From: CAVQWH01 sp963718685
Lineage (GTDB): Bacteria; Patescibacteriota; Saccharimonadia; Saccharimonadales; Saccharimonadaceae
Reading direction: 5' to 3'
NCBI GenBank assembly: GCA_963718685.1
Contig: OY970356.1
Span: forward strand, 1-64,000
DNA: 64,000 nt
Shown: positions 7,106 to 14,606 of the stretch, in pieces
Layout: every line of letters starts with the position of its first letter
How positions within the stretch are numbered: position 1 is the first letter of the stretch
The notes under the pieces: generated by a model
The model's database searches: none
What the model was told of the DNA's origin: nothing
What the model saw: only the letters and a program-made list of their open reading frames with translations
Position numbers and translations under genes: made by a program

Positions 7106-7900
7106 ATGAAGGCAGCCATATTATGGGAACTCAAACGCCGCCGACTTTTCACTCTGTGGTGGACTCTTGGCATAGCCAGCCTAGTTGTCATTACCGTACT
7201 GGCGTATAAGGCCATCGGCCACGACGCCAACCAGCTCAATTCTACATTTGATAGTATTTCGTCCTCGGCCGGCGGATTCTTCGGCGGCAGCGACTTTTTC
7301 TCGCCAATCGGCTACATGAGTTCACAGATTTATTACATATTGCTACCTATTTTGATTATCATAATGGCCGTTACGTTGGCATCAGGGCTGATGAACCGTG
7401 ACGAAAACGATACTACGGTTGAATATACTCTGGCGCGATCTGTAAGTAGGCAGCAGCTGCTTTATTCCAAGGCGATTGTTTGGCTGGTTGTAGTTGCCGC
7501 TATCTGCGTATTCACCTATGTCTTTACATTAGTGAGCGTTCAAATTGCAGATATTAAAATCAACCAAGGTGATCTAATCGTAACGCATCTATTGTCATTT
7601 GCATTTTCAGCGTCGTTTGGTTTAATCGCCTTTGCGCTCATGGCCGCTAGCCAGCTGACACGCAAGATTGCCAACAGCATTGCAATCGTGCTGGCATTCA
7701 GCGGCTATACCATTTCGTCGCTGGCCGGTCTGGTTCACTGGTTGAAAACGCCTGCTAAATTTATGCCGTACCATTATTACGACACGGTCGGCTTGCTGAA
7801 CGGGCATATCGACCGCGGGCTGGTTATATATCTAGTAGGCACCGTTGTTGTGGCTGCCGTTGTTGCTACGATAGGCTATACACGACGTGATATCGGGTAA
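7106..7900 (+). CDS. ABC-2 type permease subunit
   Basis: Six predicted membrane helices (about residues 17-36, 77-98, 128-150, 160-182, 190-212 and 238-258) and the long first extracellular loop of ABC-2 permeases. It begins 2 bases after the stop of the ATPase gene. GAGGAAG, within the end of that gene, serves as ribosome-binding site. It would form a homodimeric or pseudo-dimeric pore with two copies of the ATPase. Substrate is not predictable; the Gly/Ser/Phe-rich first loop is typical of small ABC-2 exporters. Confidence 0.88.
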   Translation: MKAAILWELKRRRLFTLWWTLGIASLVVITVLAYKAIGHDANQLNSTFDSISSSAGGFFGGSDFFSPIGYMSSQIYYILLPILIIIMAVTLASGLMNRDENDTTVEYTLARSVSRQQLLYSKAIVWLVVVAAICVFTYVFTLVSVQIADIKINQGDLIVTHLLSFAFSASFGLIAFALMAASQLTRKIANSIAIVLAFSGYTISSLAGLVHWLKTPAKFMPYHYYDTVGLLNGHIDRGLVIYLVGTVVVAAVVATIGYTRRDIG

Positions 7901-7932
7901 AGCATACGAGCATTTTTAAGTGGGGGAGCATA

Positions 7933-7955
7933 GCGATATCTAGTCCCCAGAGCCA
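7933..7955. repeat. Degenerate intergenic repeat, copy 3
   Basis: GCGATATCTAGTCCCC-GAGCCA, close to 117-141, with the first ten bases also found at 2297-2306. The surrounding gap 7901-8129 otherwise holds no gene that I can support. Confidence 0.45.
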
Positions 7956-8129
7956 ATTTAATATAATATTGAACTCGGAACCTTTACTTTTCGCTGTTTC
8001 CAGCTCATCAGCATGAGCACACACTCATGGAAGTAAGTAACAAGCAGTAGGGTCTAAAGAGAGGAGGGGGCACGCAAGCAGGCGCGGCGACGGTTATTGG
8101 CCGCCACGCCCACATTGCGATGTTGGCAC

Positions 8130-8657
8130 TTAGCCCGCAAGGTTAGCCCCCGCAAGTAGTACACAGAACAGTCCCCAGGTAAACGCAGTGATGATGTAAG
8201 CCGGATACACGACCAGCCTGTCGGCTCCATCTTCAGATTTCATAGCCCTAAACGCCACTACTGGGCCGCCGATTGCCAACACCCACCAAAGGCACGCGTT
8301 GCAGAAACCGATTGCCAGGTCAGGCAACGTCTGCTTGTGGGCAAGCATGATCAGAAAAAGCAACCAATCACGCCAGACGTGCATACCCAGGAAAACGAAA
8401 AACAGGACGAGGATAGCGACAGTGGGCGCCATGAAAGCATCCAAGGCCCAGTGCATATCCTTTTTTTCAATCGCATCGCAAAGGCTCTTGACGGACGTGA
8501 AGAAGCCGAACAGGGCTACCGCTATAGTCGCAAAGATTACTGCGCCTTGGTAAGCAGCCCAGACAACAGGTCCCAAAAGCGCGCCCGTGCCGATGAGCAA
8601 AATGATCAGGCCCTGCGTGGCGAAGTACATAGGTCCCACAATCACGACAGCTCGCAT
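8130..8657 (-). CDS. Polytopic membrane protein of unknown function
   Basis: The start at 8657 was chosen because AAGGAG lies 7 bases before this ATG; a longer in-frame extension upstream to 8726 has no such support. The 175-residue product has about five hydrophobic helices (near residues 4-24, 27-55, 69-92, 108-130 and 145-170) joined by short loops, one with the charged stretch CDAIEKKDMHW. No transporter or enzyme signature is visible. GC content and codon use are higher than in the surrounding AT-rich DNA, as with 5522-6061, 9356-9940 and 11403-12424, suggesting shared foreign origin. It stands alone, with no operon partner. Confidence 0.6.
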   Translation of the reverse strand: MRAVVIVGPMYFATQGLIILLIGTGALLGPVVWAAYQGAVIFATIAVALFGFFTSVKSLCDAIEKKDMHWALDAFMAPTVAILVLFFVFLGMHVWRDWLLFLIMLAHKQTLPDLAIGFCNACLWWVLAIGGPVVAFRAMKSEDGADRLVVYPAYIITAFTWGLFCVLLAGANLAG

Positions 8658-8814
8658 GAGACGCTCCTTTACACCGTAGGTTTCAAAACTCGCAACTCCC
8701 CTTAGACACACAAGATGAGGCATCAATGCATAAGCAAAGCTTACGCTCTAATCTCTCACCTCGTGCTTACTACTTATTAAGGTTCCTCCGGAGCCTCACA
8801 GCTCAACAAAGTTG

Positions 8815-8824
8815 TATTATAATA
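8815..8824. promoter_or_regulatory. Palindromic TATTATAATA, possible bidirectional -10
   Basis: Lies in the gap between the divergent genes at 8657 and 8927. It reads TATTAT or TATAAT on either strand. The minus-strand gene is about 160 bases away, so a long leader would be implied. This is weakly supported. Confidence 0.3.
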
Positions 8825-8846
8825 CCATAAAAACGCAAATAAATCA

Positions 8847-8859
8847 TCCCCCGGAGCCA
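8847..8859. repeat. Degenerate intergenic repeat, copy 4 (fragment)
   Basis: TCCCCCGGAGCCA, matching the CCCC-GAGCCA end of the copies at 117-141 and 7933-7955. Confidence 0.35.
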
Positions 8860-8926
8860 TATCCAAGCTAATACTAGATAAAGTATGCTAATGCTCAAGA
8901 TTTACAATTTGAGGTAAAATAGAGTT

Positions 8927-9238
8927 ATGACTAAGAAAGAAATCGCCACTGGTGTAGTGCATGAAGTGCCGGCAGATTTGCGCAAGGCTCTACTGGCTGA
9001 TGATTCCGCTCTAGAAAGATGGGAAGACCTGACACCACTGGCTCGTAATGAGTGGATTTGCTGGACGATTTCTGTTAAAAAACCTGAAACTAGAAAAGAG
9101 CATGTCAAAAGAACGGTTACGGAACTACTAGAAGGCAAACGTCGTCCCTGCTGCTGGATTGGCTGTATTCACCGCACAGACAAGCCGATAAGCCCATCGG
9201 TGAAGTGGGCACTCGGTAAAAAGGCAAAGTCTAAATAG
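8927..9238 (+). CDS. YdeI/OmpD-associated family protein
   Basis: The central motif DLTPLARNEWICW, followed by KPETRKEHVKRTVTELLEGK and RPCCWIGCIHR, is the conserved body of the YdeI/OmpD-associated (bacteriocin-protection-like) family. It is a small cytoplasmic helical protein of unproven biochemistry; in this short version it is the family domain alone (103 aa). TAAAAT ends 6 bases before the ATG and no ribosome-binding site is present, so a leaderless message is likely. The C-terminus is basic. It has no operon partner. Confidence 0.78.
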   Translation: MTKKEIATGVVHEVPADLRKALLADDSALERWEDLTPLARNEWICWTISVKKPETRKEHVKRTVTELLEGKRRPCCWIGCIHRTDKPISPSVKWALGKKAKSK

Positions 9239-9255
9239 TTTTCTAAAAACATCTG

Positions 9256-9284
9256 TTGACTTTATAGAGTTTTTATGTTAATTT
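9256..9284 (+). promoter_or_regulatory. Probable promoter of the lipoprotein gene
   Basis: TTGACT (9256-9261), 17-base spacer, TAATTT (9279-9284), about 70 bases upstream of an ATG that has a strong Shine-Dalgarno sequence. Confidence 0.5.
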
Positions 9285-9355
9285 ATAGTAAGTCTCAAAA
9301 CACTTGTTTTTAAGAGGCACATACACAATCGAGTTCGGATAAGAAAGGAGACGAG

Positions 9356-9940
9356 ATGCGCAAGCTTCTCGTAGTTGTCCTGGCAATCTCAGCGCTCGCT
9401 CTGGCGGCGTTCGGTTGCGGAGGCGGAAACTCCTCAAGCAGCGTGGAAGAAACGTCGAGGAAAGCCGTGCATGTCAAACCGGCGCAATTGCCGCCATACA
9501 GAGCTCCCAAAGTCGATGGGCACACCTTCAACGTAGAGGTTGTGTGGTGGAAATCAGGGAAAGAAAGGTTTTTCCCAGAAACCGTCGCATGGACCAAACG
9601 TGATCTCGTCAACAAGCCAGGGCTGGCACACTTGATCGCCACCCCTAGAGGATTCCGCATCAAGCTGAGCAACCCGAAAGCAAAGGCGGTGAAGGTCAAG
9701 CTGTGGTACGTACCACAGCATGGCGCTACCAAGCGTTTCTCATGGCACGGTCAAGGTATCATACCCCTGATAACTCTGACCAAACCCATAACGACCACGA
9801 ACGGCGGAAAGACCAGCGCAAAACTAGTGGAAATTTCCCTAGATGCCTACGACCCTCGCTTTCTTGGTCCCCACATCAAGCCGCACACTTATCCGGGAGT
9901 AGTTGACATTCCACCTGGAGCGACTGAACCGGTGGGCTAA
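9356..9940 (+). CDS. Predicted lipoprotein of unknown function
   Basis: The N-terminus MRKLLVVVLAISALALAAFGC is a lipoprotein signal peptide; Cys21 in the AFGC lipobox would be lipidated, followed by a Gly/Ser linker. The mature domain (about 35-194) is rich in beta-forming and Lys/Pro residues (KVKLWYVPQHGATKRFSWHG) and matches no family I know. The start is fixed by AAAGGAGACGAG ahead of the ATG. GC-rich codon use sets it apart from the AT-rich neighbours. It is followed by a large GC-rich hairpin and a terminator, so it is a self-contained one-gene unit. It probably sits on the outer face of the cytoplasmic membrane. Confidence 0.65.
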   Translation: MRKLLVVVLAISALALAAFGCGGGNSSSSVEETSRKAVHVKPAQLPPYRAPKVDGHTFNVEVVWWKSGKERFFPETVAWTKRDLVNKPGLAHLIATPRGFRIKLSNPKAKAVKVKLWYVPQHGATKRFSWHGQGIIPLITLTKPITTTNGGKTSAKLVEISLDAYDPRFLGPHIKPHTYPGVVDIPPGATEPVG

Positions 9941-9945
9941 GTAGA

Positions 9946-9997
9946 CGCCTGCATAGGGGGCGAGTTTCTCCGTTAAGGAGAGCTCGCCCCGCAGGCG
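9946..9997 (+). other. Large nested GC-rich hairpin after the lipoprotein gene
   Basis: Three nested stems: CGCCTGC with GCAGGCG, GGGGCGAG with CTCGCCCC, and CTCC with GGAG around GTTAA. It follows the lipoprotein stop by 5 bases. There is no T-run directly behind it, so it may protect the mRNA 3' end rather than terminate transcription. Confidence 0.7.
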
Positions 9998-10052
9998 ACC
10001 CCGCTACGTCTTGCCGAACTCGATTATTTTCATAAGAGATTATTTTACAAAT

Positions 10053-10078
10053 CGCTAGCTTGTTGCTGGCGGTTTTTT
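10053..10078 (+). terminator. Intrinsic terminator
   Basis: CGCTAGC, loop TTGTT, GCTGGCG (seven pairs, one G-U) followed by G and six T. Placed to end the lipoprotein transcript. Confidence 0.8.
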
Positions 10079-10139
10079 AATATTTTACATCTTATGTATG
10101 TTAAGCTATAAGCATTATTAACAAAGCATGGAGGGAAAT

Positions 10140-10712
10140 ATGCTTTCAAAAATAGTAGATGAAGTATCAGGCGCAGTTACGTCAGCCATTAAGGGCGTGG
10201 ACAACATTTTAGATGCGCTGACTGATACTGTGAAAAATCAAGTTGTAGGTGCGCTACAGGACGTTGGCGACGTAGGCAGTGCTAGTGTCGAAACCATAGC
10301 ATCCGTAGCTAGCGGTGCTATCAAGGGAGTTGGCCAGGTAGGTAACTCTGCAGTTGATACAGCGGCCAGCACCATGAGTGGTGTTATTAAAGGCGTTAGC
10401 CAGGTTGGCGGAGACGCTGGCAGCGCTGTACGCGGCGCAGCTCAGGGTATTGTGCAAGGTACTGCCGAAACCGGCGGTGACATCGGCGGCGCAGCTGTTG
10501 GTGCGGTGCAAAGTGCTATCAAATCAGCCGGTGAAATGGGCGCAGATACTTCAGAAGCTGCTAAGTCAGCTGTTGGCGGAGCGCTAGATGCTGCTACAGA
10601 GGTTGGCGGAGACGCTACTCAAACTGTGCGCAATGCACTTCTTTCTACTGCGGCATTGCCTAGAGACGTTATCGAATCTGCTCTTAAAGGCAGCGGCGAA
10701 GACAACAAATAA
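10140..10712 (+). CDS. Low-complexity amphipathic-helix repeat protein
   Basis: Start at 10140 was chosen because GGAGGG lies 4 bases before this ATG; an ATG at 10128 would contain the ribosome-binding site inside the gene. The 190-residue product is made almost entirely of imperfect 11- and 22-residue repeats rich in Gly, Ala, Val and Ser with regularly placed Asp, Glu and Lys (for example GAIKGVGQVGNSAVDTAAS). This pattern resembles LEA-like or apolipoprotein-like helices that fold on membranes or during desiccation. There is no signal peptide and no Cys. The function is inferred only from composition. It has no partner gene. Confidence 0.6.
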   Translation: MLSKIVDEVSGAVTSAIKGVDNILDALTDTVKNQVVGALQDVGDVGSASVETIASVASGAIKGVGQVGNSAVDTAASTMSGVIKGVSQVGGDAGSAVRGAAQGIVQGTAETGGDIGGAAVGAVQSAIKSAGEMGADTSEAAKSAVGGALDAATEVGGDATQTVRNALLSTAALPRDVIESALKGSGEDNK

Positions 10713-10805
10713 TTAGATTATAGTGATTCGCTAGGTTGAGCTTCGTTATCCTCAGCCAATATTTCCTGAGCGGCCTTTCTGCCTCTGTGTAAACGTAGCT
10801 TAAAA

Positions 10806-11154
10806 CTACTTCACAGCCATAAACCAGTTGTAAACTGGAGTATAGCTGAGTTGGCCATACCAATTTTTTTCAAGCTCTTCTTTCTCAAGTGCCCTCATAA
10901 AATCCGTAGTCGAGCAATCATGAAAATCGCTAAGCTTCATCGCTTTCATATTGCGAAGCCACCATTCTATTGAATGAATGCCCCACGCCAGAGAGCTTTC
11001 TTTTTATAAGTCGGATCGCTCAATACGGTTATACAAACACCATTGTGACCGGCATCAATATTGCGTTCAATATCGCCTTTCAGCTCTGAAAGCGTTTTGT
11101 AGAGCTTCAACTACCTCCAGCCCAATATTCTTTGCAAAGCGGGTTGTTATCATA
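10806..11154 (-). pseudogene. Remnant of an unknown gene with at least two frameshifts
   Basis: The gap 10713-11402 has no intact gene, but its minus strand holds three coding-like pieces in different frames in the right order. From the ATG at 11154: MITTRFAKNIGLEVVEALQN. Next, in another frame: TLSELKGDIERNIDAGHNG, continuing through SDPTYKKKALW. Last, in a third frame: GIHSIEWWLRNMKAMKLSDF, continuing to TPVYNWFMAVK and a stop at 10806. The joined protein would be about 110 residues, Trp- and Lys-rich, with no recognised family. Two shifts in 350 bases argue for a decayed gene. The rest of the gap (11155-11402) shows only the hairpin at 11200-11236 and AT-rich DNA. Confidence 0.5.
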
Positions 11155-11199
11155 ATTTTCGACTATGGAAGAGAAATTTGTGCCATAGCGCTCTGCAAC

Positions 11200-11236
11200 C
11201 TGATGCGGTAATTATCCGCAGATCAGGCGGTTTTTC
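11200..11236 (+). terminator. Terminator-like hairpin
   Basis: CCTGAT-GCGG, loop TAATTAT, CCGC-AG-ATCAGG, then CGG and TTTTT on the plus strand. No plus-strand gene is near upstream except 10140-10712, almost 500 bases away. Confidence 0.5.
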
Positions 11237-11402
11237 GACGTGGAATCATCAATTGCGCCATCATGATTTATTGCCTTTAGGTCTGGAGAATATTGAGTAA
11301 TAGTATACAGACCTGTACAAGTATAAAGACCTTTTATTTGAATTATCACTGAGTTAATTTAAAATGTCTTATGTAAATTTTTTTTACTACATTTAACAAA
11401 TG

Positions 11403-11748
11403 ATGAGCGGAATGCTCAAGGCCATAGTTGGCGGGACGCCCAAGAGAGGTGGTGTTTATTAATGCCACAGTGGTAAAGAGAGGGTTTTCCAGTTCTCGTG
11501 AGTACCCGTTTCTCAAGTTCATCTACGAGCATGAGGAGCAACTGGCTAAATCGCACGGTTGTGCATTCAATCCAGTGATTAAAGTTAAACGAGGTCAAGC
11601 TAACCTGAGTTCCGACAGGCGCACAACACACGCTAGACGAGGTTCTTCATTGTGGATCCAGAGAAGCCTGAAAAATAAGGAAGCTGGAATGCTACTGGCC
11701 CGTCAACAGGCGAGGCAAGCTCGGAAGAATGCGAGACTGGAGGCATGA
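11403..11748 (+). pseudogene. Small basic protein gene, probably frameshifted near 11430
   Basis: An ATG at 11403 opens a frame encoding MSGMLKAIVGG. The long downstream frame (from 11428, TTG) encodes GRPREVVFINATVVKRGFSS and runs 106 codons to 11748 with no ATG near its start. Joining the two across the GTTGGCGGGA run restores a natural start. The product would be about 110 residues, very basic at the C-terminus (LARQQARQARKNARLEA), perhaps nucleic-acid binding. No family is recognised. Codon use is GC-rich compared with the surroundings. The next gene overlaps its 3' end, so the block 11403-12424 was probably a small operon. Confidence 0.4.
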
Positions 11749-12136
11749 TAGCAGTCATTACCTCCGCGCCTTGTTAAGTGAAGAATGTTCCGATTGGGTC
11801 GGGCTGATGGCGTCAGGCGGCGATAACCCATTCAAGGTGGTCGACAGTATCGTCTGGGTTACTAGGGAAACTTGGTATCCTGAAGACACCGATTTCAGTG
11901 GTTTTCATCCGTCGGCAAAGCCTACTCGTCTCGACGTGCGGATTACGATTTACAAGGAGCCCAAAAAAGGTTGGCGTCAGCTGTACCGAATCGCTGACCC
12001 ATTGAAAAACGTCAAGCTGTATGGTTGGCGTTTGATGCCCGGACCGAATCTTCGGGATTCATTTCGCGAAGCTATCTATGATCGGCTTAACCAGCTGGCT
12101 CAAGAGTTCCAGCAGAAAGTCTGGGAGCTGGGTTAG
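11729..12136 (+). CDS. Hypothetical protein in the GC-rich block
   Basis: An open frame of 135 codons overlaps the end of the preceding gene by 20 bases. The first 15 residues look artificial (RDWRHDSSHY). A Shine-Dalgarno GGAGG is followed by another ATG at 11745 in a different frame, so the true start may involve a further shift. From about residue 20 on the sequence is coherent: acidic and aromatic (VGLMASGGDNPFKVVDSIVW), then GWRQLYRIADPLKNVKLYGW and an amphipathic C-terminal helix (AIYDRLNQLAQEFQQKVWEL). No known family, signal peptide or membrane segment is seen. It is probably expressed with its neighbours or is decaying with them. Confidence 0.45.
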   Translation: MRDWRHDSSHYLRALLSEECSDWVGLMASGGDNPFKVVDSIVWVTRETWYPEDTDFSGFHPSAKPTRLDVRITIYKEPKKGWRQLYRIADPLKNVKLYGWRLMPGPNLRDSFREAIYDRLNQLAQEFQQKVWELG

Positions 12137-12159
12137 GCAAAGTTGTCGACGATTCGCAT

Positions 12160-12424
12160 ATGCACGGTATGTCAGGCCAATACGGCAACGTCAAGGTTTT
12201 GACGTACATCATAGCTGGGCGCTTGAGAGTTCAGTTCGAGCTTGACGGTGCTATGTTTAATCTCGCCGGCTTGATGAAGCGAATCCCAAATGGGGTTTCG
12301 CACAACGAACGGTGCCCAAGCCGAAAGAATGGTTCGGGACGTCATCAAGTTCTGGGAAAATGCCGATGAGGAGACTCGTCAAAACGTTCACCAGGATAAC
12401 GAGGGCGTTAGTCTCGGTTTCTAA
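12160..12424 (+). pseudogene. Hypothetical protein with a one-base frameshift near 12296
   Basis: The first frame encodes QYGNVKVLTYIIAGRLRVQF, then LDGAMFNLAGLMKRIPNG, and then turns into sequence of poor quality ending at 12369. A +1 shift at the GGGG run after IPNG restores a good frame, FRTTNGAQAERMVRDVIKF, continuing through an acidic helix to VSLGF and TAA at 12422-12424. A terminator-like hairpin follows 22 bases later, which supports the restored end. The open frame also extends upstream of 12160 without an ATG. No family is recognised. Confidence 0.5.
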
Positions 12425-12446
12425 CCTGACGACCCGTCCACTCCAG

Positions 12447-12470
12447 GGGAGAGGCTCGAAAGCCTCTCCC
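12447..12470 (+). terminator. Perfect 10-bp hairpin ending the GC-rich block
   Basis: GGGAGAGGCT, loop CGAA, AGCCTCTCCC, then TTAG. The stem is strong but the T-run is short, so termination may be partial. Confidence 0.6.
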
Positions 12471-12524
12471 TTAGAAACCCCTAACTAGTAGTATTTACTT
12501 GAAATTACGAAGTAAATATCTTAC

Positions 12525-13703
12525 CTATTCTTTAATGTAAAATGCCCTAAAGGCTATTAGAACCATAAAAATCGCAATCAAAATAAAGATGGCTTGGTCG
12601 TAAAATATCGCTAAAGCTATTCCTGGCAGTATCCTTGATATCATGCTGCCAACGGGCGAGGAAGTGACATATATCGGGTAAGCCTTTTCTTCTTCCAGCA
12701 GCGACACTTTACTAAAGAAGAACAAGTCGCTAATAGGCTCTAAAAATGCCAAAGCCAGAGAACTTAGCAAAACCAAGCCCAGCACAATTGGCAGGTAAGA
12801 TTCCAGCGATAAGAACGACAAGACGCTTATCACTGCTAAGCTGGCGTAAGATAAAATGAAAATTCGTTTGAAGCCTATCTTTTCAACGAAACCCACTGTC
12901 TTGAACTCGAAAAGAAATAGCGGTAGCTGAGTTAGTGCAACCAGCAGACCTATAGAAGCGTTGCTGTAGCCACCCTTTAACATAAAAATAGGGATGAATG
13001 TAAACACGATACCCCACCAAAGATCGATGCCAAATCTTTGCAGGTAAGCAATCCGCAGCTGGGGGTTTGATAGGTAAAATTTAATGTTAGCTCTTACTTT
13101 TTTATCGATGCCGGCTCTTTTCTTGACAACTGTTTTAAAAGGAAACAGCAGCACATATAAACCGCCGAGTAGCAGTAAGGCGCCGACTAATAAAAACATT
13201 CCCTTAAAGCCAGCTACGCTAAGCGTGAAACCGCCAAGCATAGGGCCGATAAACCAGCCGAGATTAGTAAACGACCCTAAAAAGCCGGTGTCTTTGGTGA
13301 ATTCGTGCTTGGTACGGGTGGAATCTTTAAACAGCACTCCTAAGGCGCTGCTATTAATATTTAGAGAAATCTGTCCCAAAGCTAAGAGAACTATTGACAG
13401 GAGAATAGATCCTGCAAAACCAAACAAAGCGAAGCAAATAGCAGCCACAAAAGCGCTTAAAACTAAGAGCTTGCGCTGGTTGAATTTCTCCATAACCGGC
13501 GGCATATAAAAAGAAACCAACACAATTAATAAAGATACGGAGCCAGCTACGATACCTACTTGAGAATCGCTCAATCCTAATTTAATAAAATAAAGCGGAA
13601 TGCCGATTATTGCCCCTGAAGCGCCAAGCGAAAGTAGAACTTTAGAAATTATAAGTTCGTAAGTAGGCCTGAGGTGAAGAAGTGATTTAGTGTATAAAGG
13701 CAT
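12525..13703 (-). CDS. Major facilitator superfamily (MFS) transporter
   Basis: The 392 residues form about 12 hydrophobic helices with the MFS pattern: a first six-helix half, a cytoplasmic loop near 190-215 (VVKKRAGIDKKVRANIKFYL) and a second half. Motif-A-like sequence (PVMEKFNQRKLLVLSA) is at the loop between helices 2 and 3. TATAAT on the minus strand lies 13 bases before the ATG, so a leader of about six bases is expected. Such carriers export drugs or import small solutes; the substrate cannot be told. The gene stands alone. Confidence 0.85.
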   Translation of the reverse strand: MPLYTKSLLHLRPTYELIISKVLLSLGASGAIIGIPLYFIKLGLSDSQVGIVAGSVSLLIVLVSFYMPPVMEKFNQRKLLVLSAFVAAICFALFGFAGSILLSIVLLALGQISLNINSSALGVLFKDSTRTKHEFTKDTGFLGSFTNLGWFIGPMLGGFTLSVAGFKGMFLLVGALLLLGGLYVLLFPFKTVVKKRAGIDKKVRANIKFYLSNPQLRIAYLQRFGIDLWWGIVFTFIPIFMLKGGYSNASIGLLVALTQLPLFLFEFKTVGFVEKIGFKRIFILSYASLAVISVLSFLSLESYLPIVLGLVLLSSLALAFLEPISDLFFFSKVSLLEEEKAYPIYVTSSPVGSMISRILPGIALAIFYDQAIFILIAIFMVLIAFRAFYIKE

Positions 13704-13849
13704 ATAACTGAAGTTTATTATACGCTATGGATGAAGTGCTCAAGATAAATCTAAACAAGATTTTAATTTAGCAATATTGATACCTATATATAAATAATGC
13801 AAATATATCGTAGTATAGTATTAATATATCAAAAGTAGGAGAGTTATCT

Positions 13850-14551
13850 ATGAAAGAGAAAAATAAGAATTGGTTTTCAGAGCATAAAGTTCTTACTGCT
13901 ATTATAGCTTTTGTAGTTTTAATTGCGATTGTAGGGGTAAGTGGCGGATCTGATAACAGTAAACCAGATAATAGTTCACAGGCTAGCAGCAGCCCAGCAA
14001 AGACTACAAAAACTAAACATGTAAAAAAGCCAGCGGTTAGAAAAGTTAAAGGCAAGGCTACTACGCTAGGCGCGGGCACATTTACTGGTGGTAAAGATGT
14101 TGTTGTAGGCTTATATGATGTTACTCCTAGCCCAGGTCAAAGCGGTAACTTTATCGTTAATGACGGCAGTTCTTATAACGAAATTTTAGGCACCGAATCT
14201 GGTGGGGTGAGTAAAGTTAGGGTTAAAATATCAAAAGGAGATAAGATACAGATATCTGGTTTAAGCATAGTAAGTTTTACTCCAGTAAAAACACCTTTTG
14301 TGACAAGCCACAAAAAAACTAAACTTTATGCCGGAACATTTGTTGTGGGAGAGGATGTTGGACAAGGTCGCTATAAGGTAACTCCAGGTCCAGGTCAGAG
14401 CGGTAATTTTATTGTTAATGATGGACTTTCATACAACGAGATACTTGGCAGTAGTGCAGGCGGAGTCTCGAGCGTATCAGTAGATCTCCAAAATGGCGAT
14501 AAAATTTCAATATCAGGCTTAGGCGTAGTCACGTTTACGCCAAGTAGTTAA
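13850..14551 (+). CDS. Membrane-anchored surface protein with two copies of a beta domain
   Basis: The start has GGAG nine bases upstream. Residues 14-30 (VLTAIIAFVVLIAIVGV) form a signal-anchor, followed by a Ser/Lys/Thr linker to about 70. Two tandem domains of about 70 residues follow (about 74-145 and 157-230). Each has a GTF-GKDV or GTFVVGEDV start, a repeated PGQSGNFIVNDG motif, SYNEILG, and a GDKI-ISGL end. The two differ by few substitutions, suggesting a recent duplication. The domain resembles small extracellular modules of Gram-positive proteins of unknown role. It is probably displayed outside the cell. It is separate from the next gene (56-base gap). Confidence 0.7.
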   Translation: MKEKNKNWFSEHKVLTAIIAFVVLIAIVGVSGGSDNSKPDNSSQASSSPAKTTKTKHVKKPAVRKVKGKATTLGAGTFTGGKDVVVGLYDVTPSPGQSGNFIVNDGSSYNEILGTESGGVSKVRVKISKGDKIQISGLSIVSFTPVKTPFVTSHKKTKLYAGTFVVGEDVGQGRYKVTPGPGQSGNFIVNDGLSYNEILGSSAGGVSSVSVDLQNGDKISISGLGVVTFTPSS

Positions 14552-14606
14552 GTAAAGAGGCTAATTAAGACCTATAAAATATAAGTAAGATTTCTATTAT
14601 TGACTT

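Noticed and set aside
9310..9732. Minus-strand 140-codon frame
   Set aside because: Antisense shadow of the lipoprotein gene, which has a clear signal peptide and Shine-Dalgarno sequence.
11416..11631. Minus-strand 71-codon frame
   Set aside because: Shadow of the GC-rich plus-strand block; no start signal.
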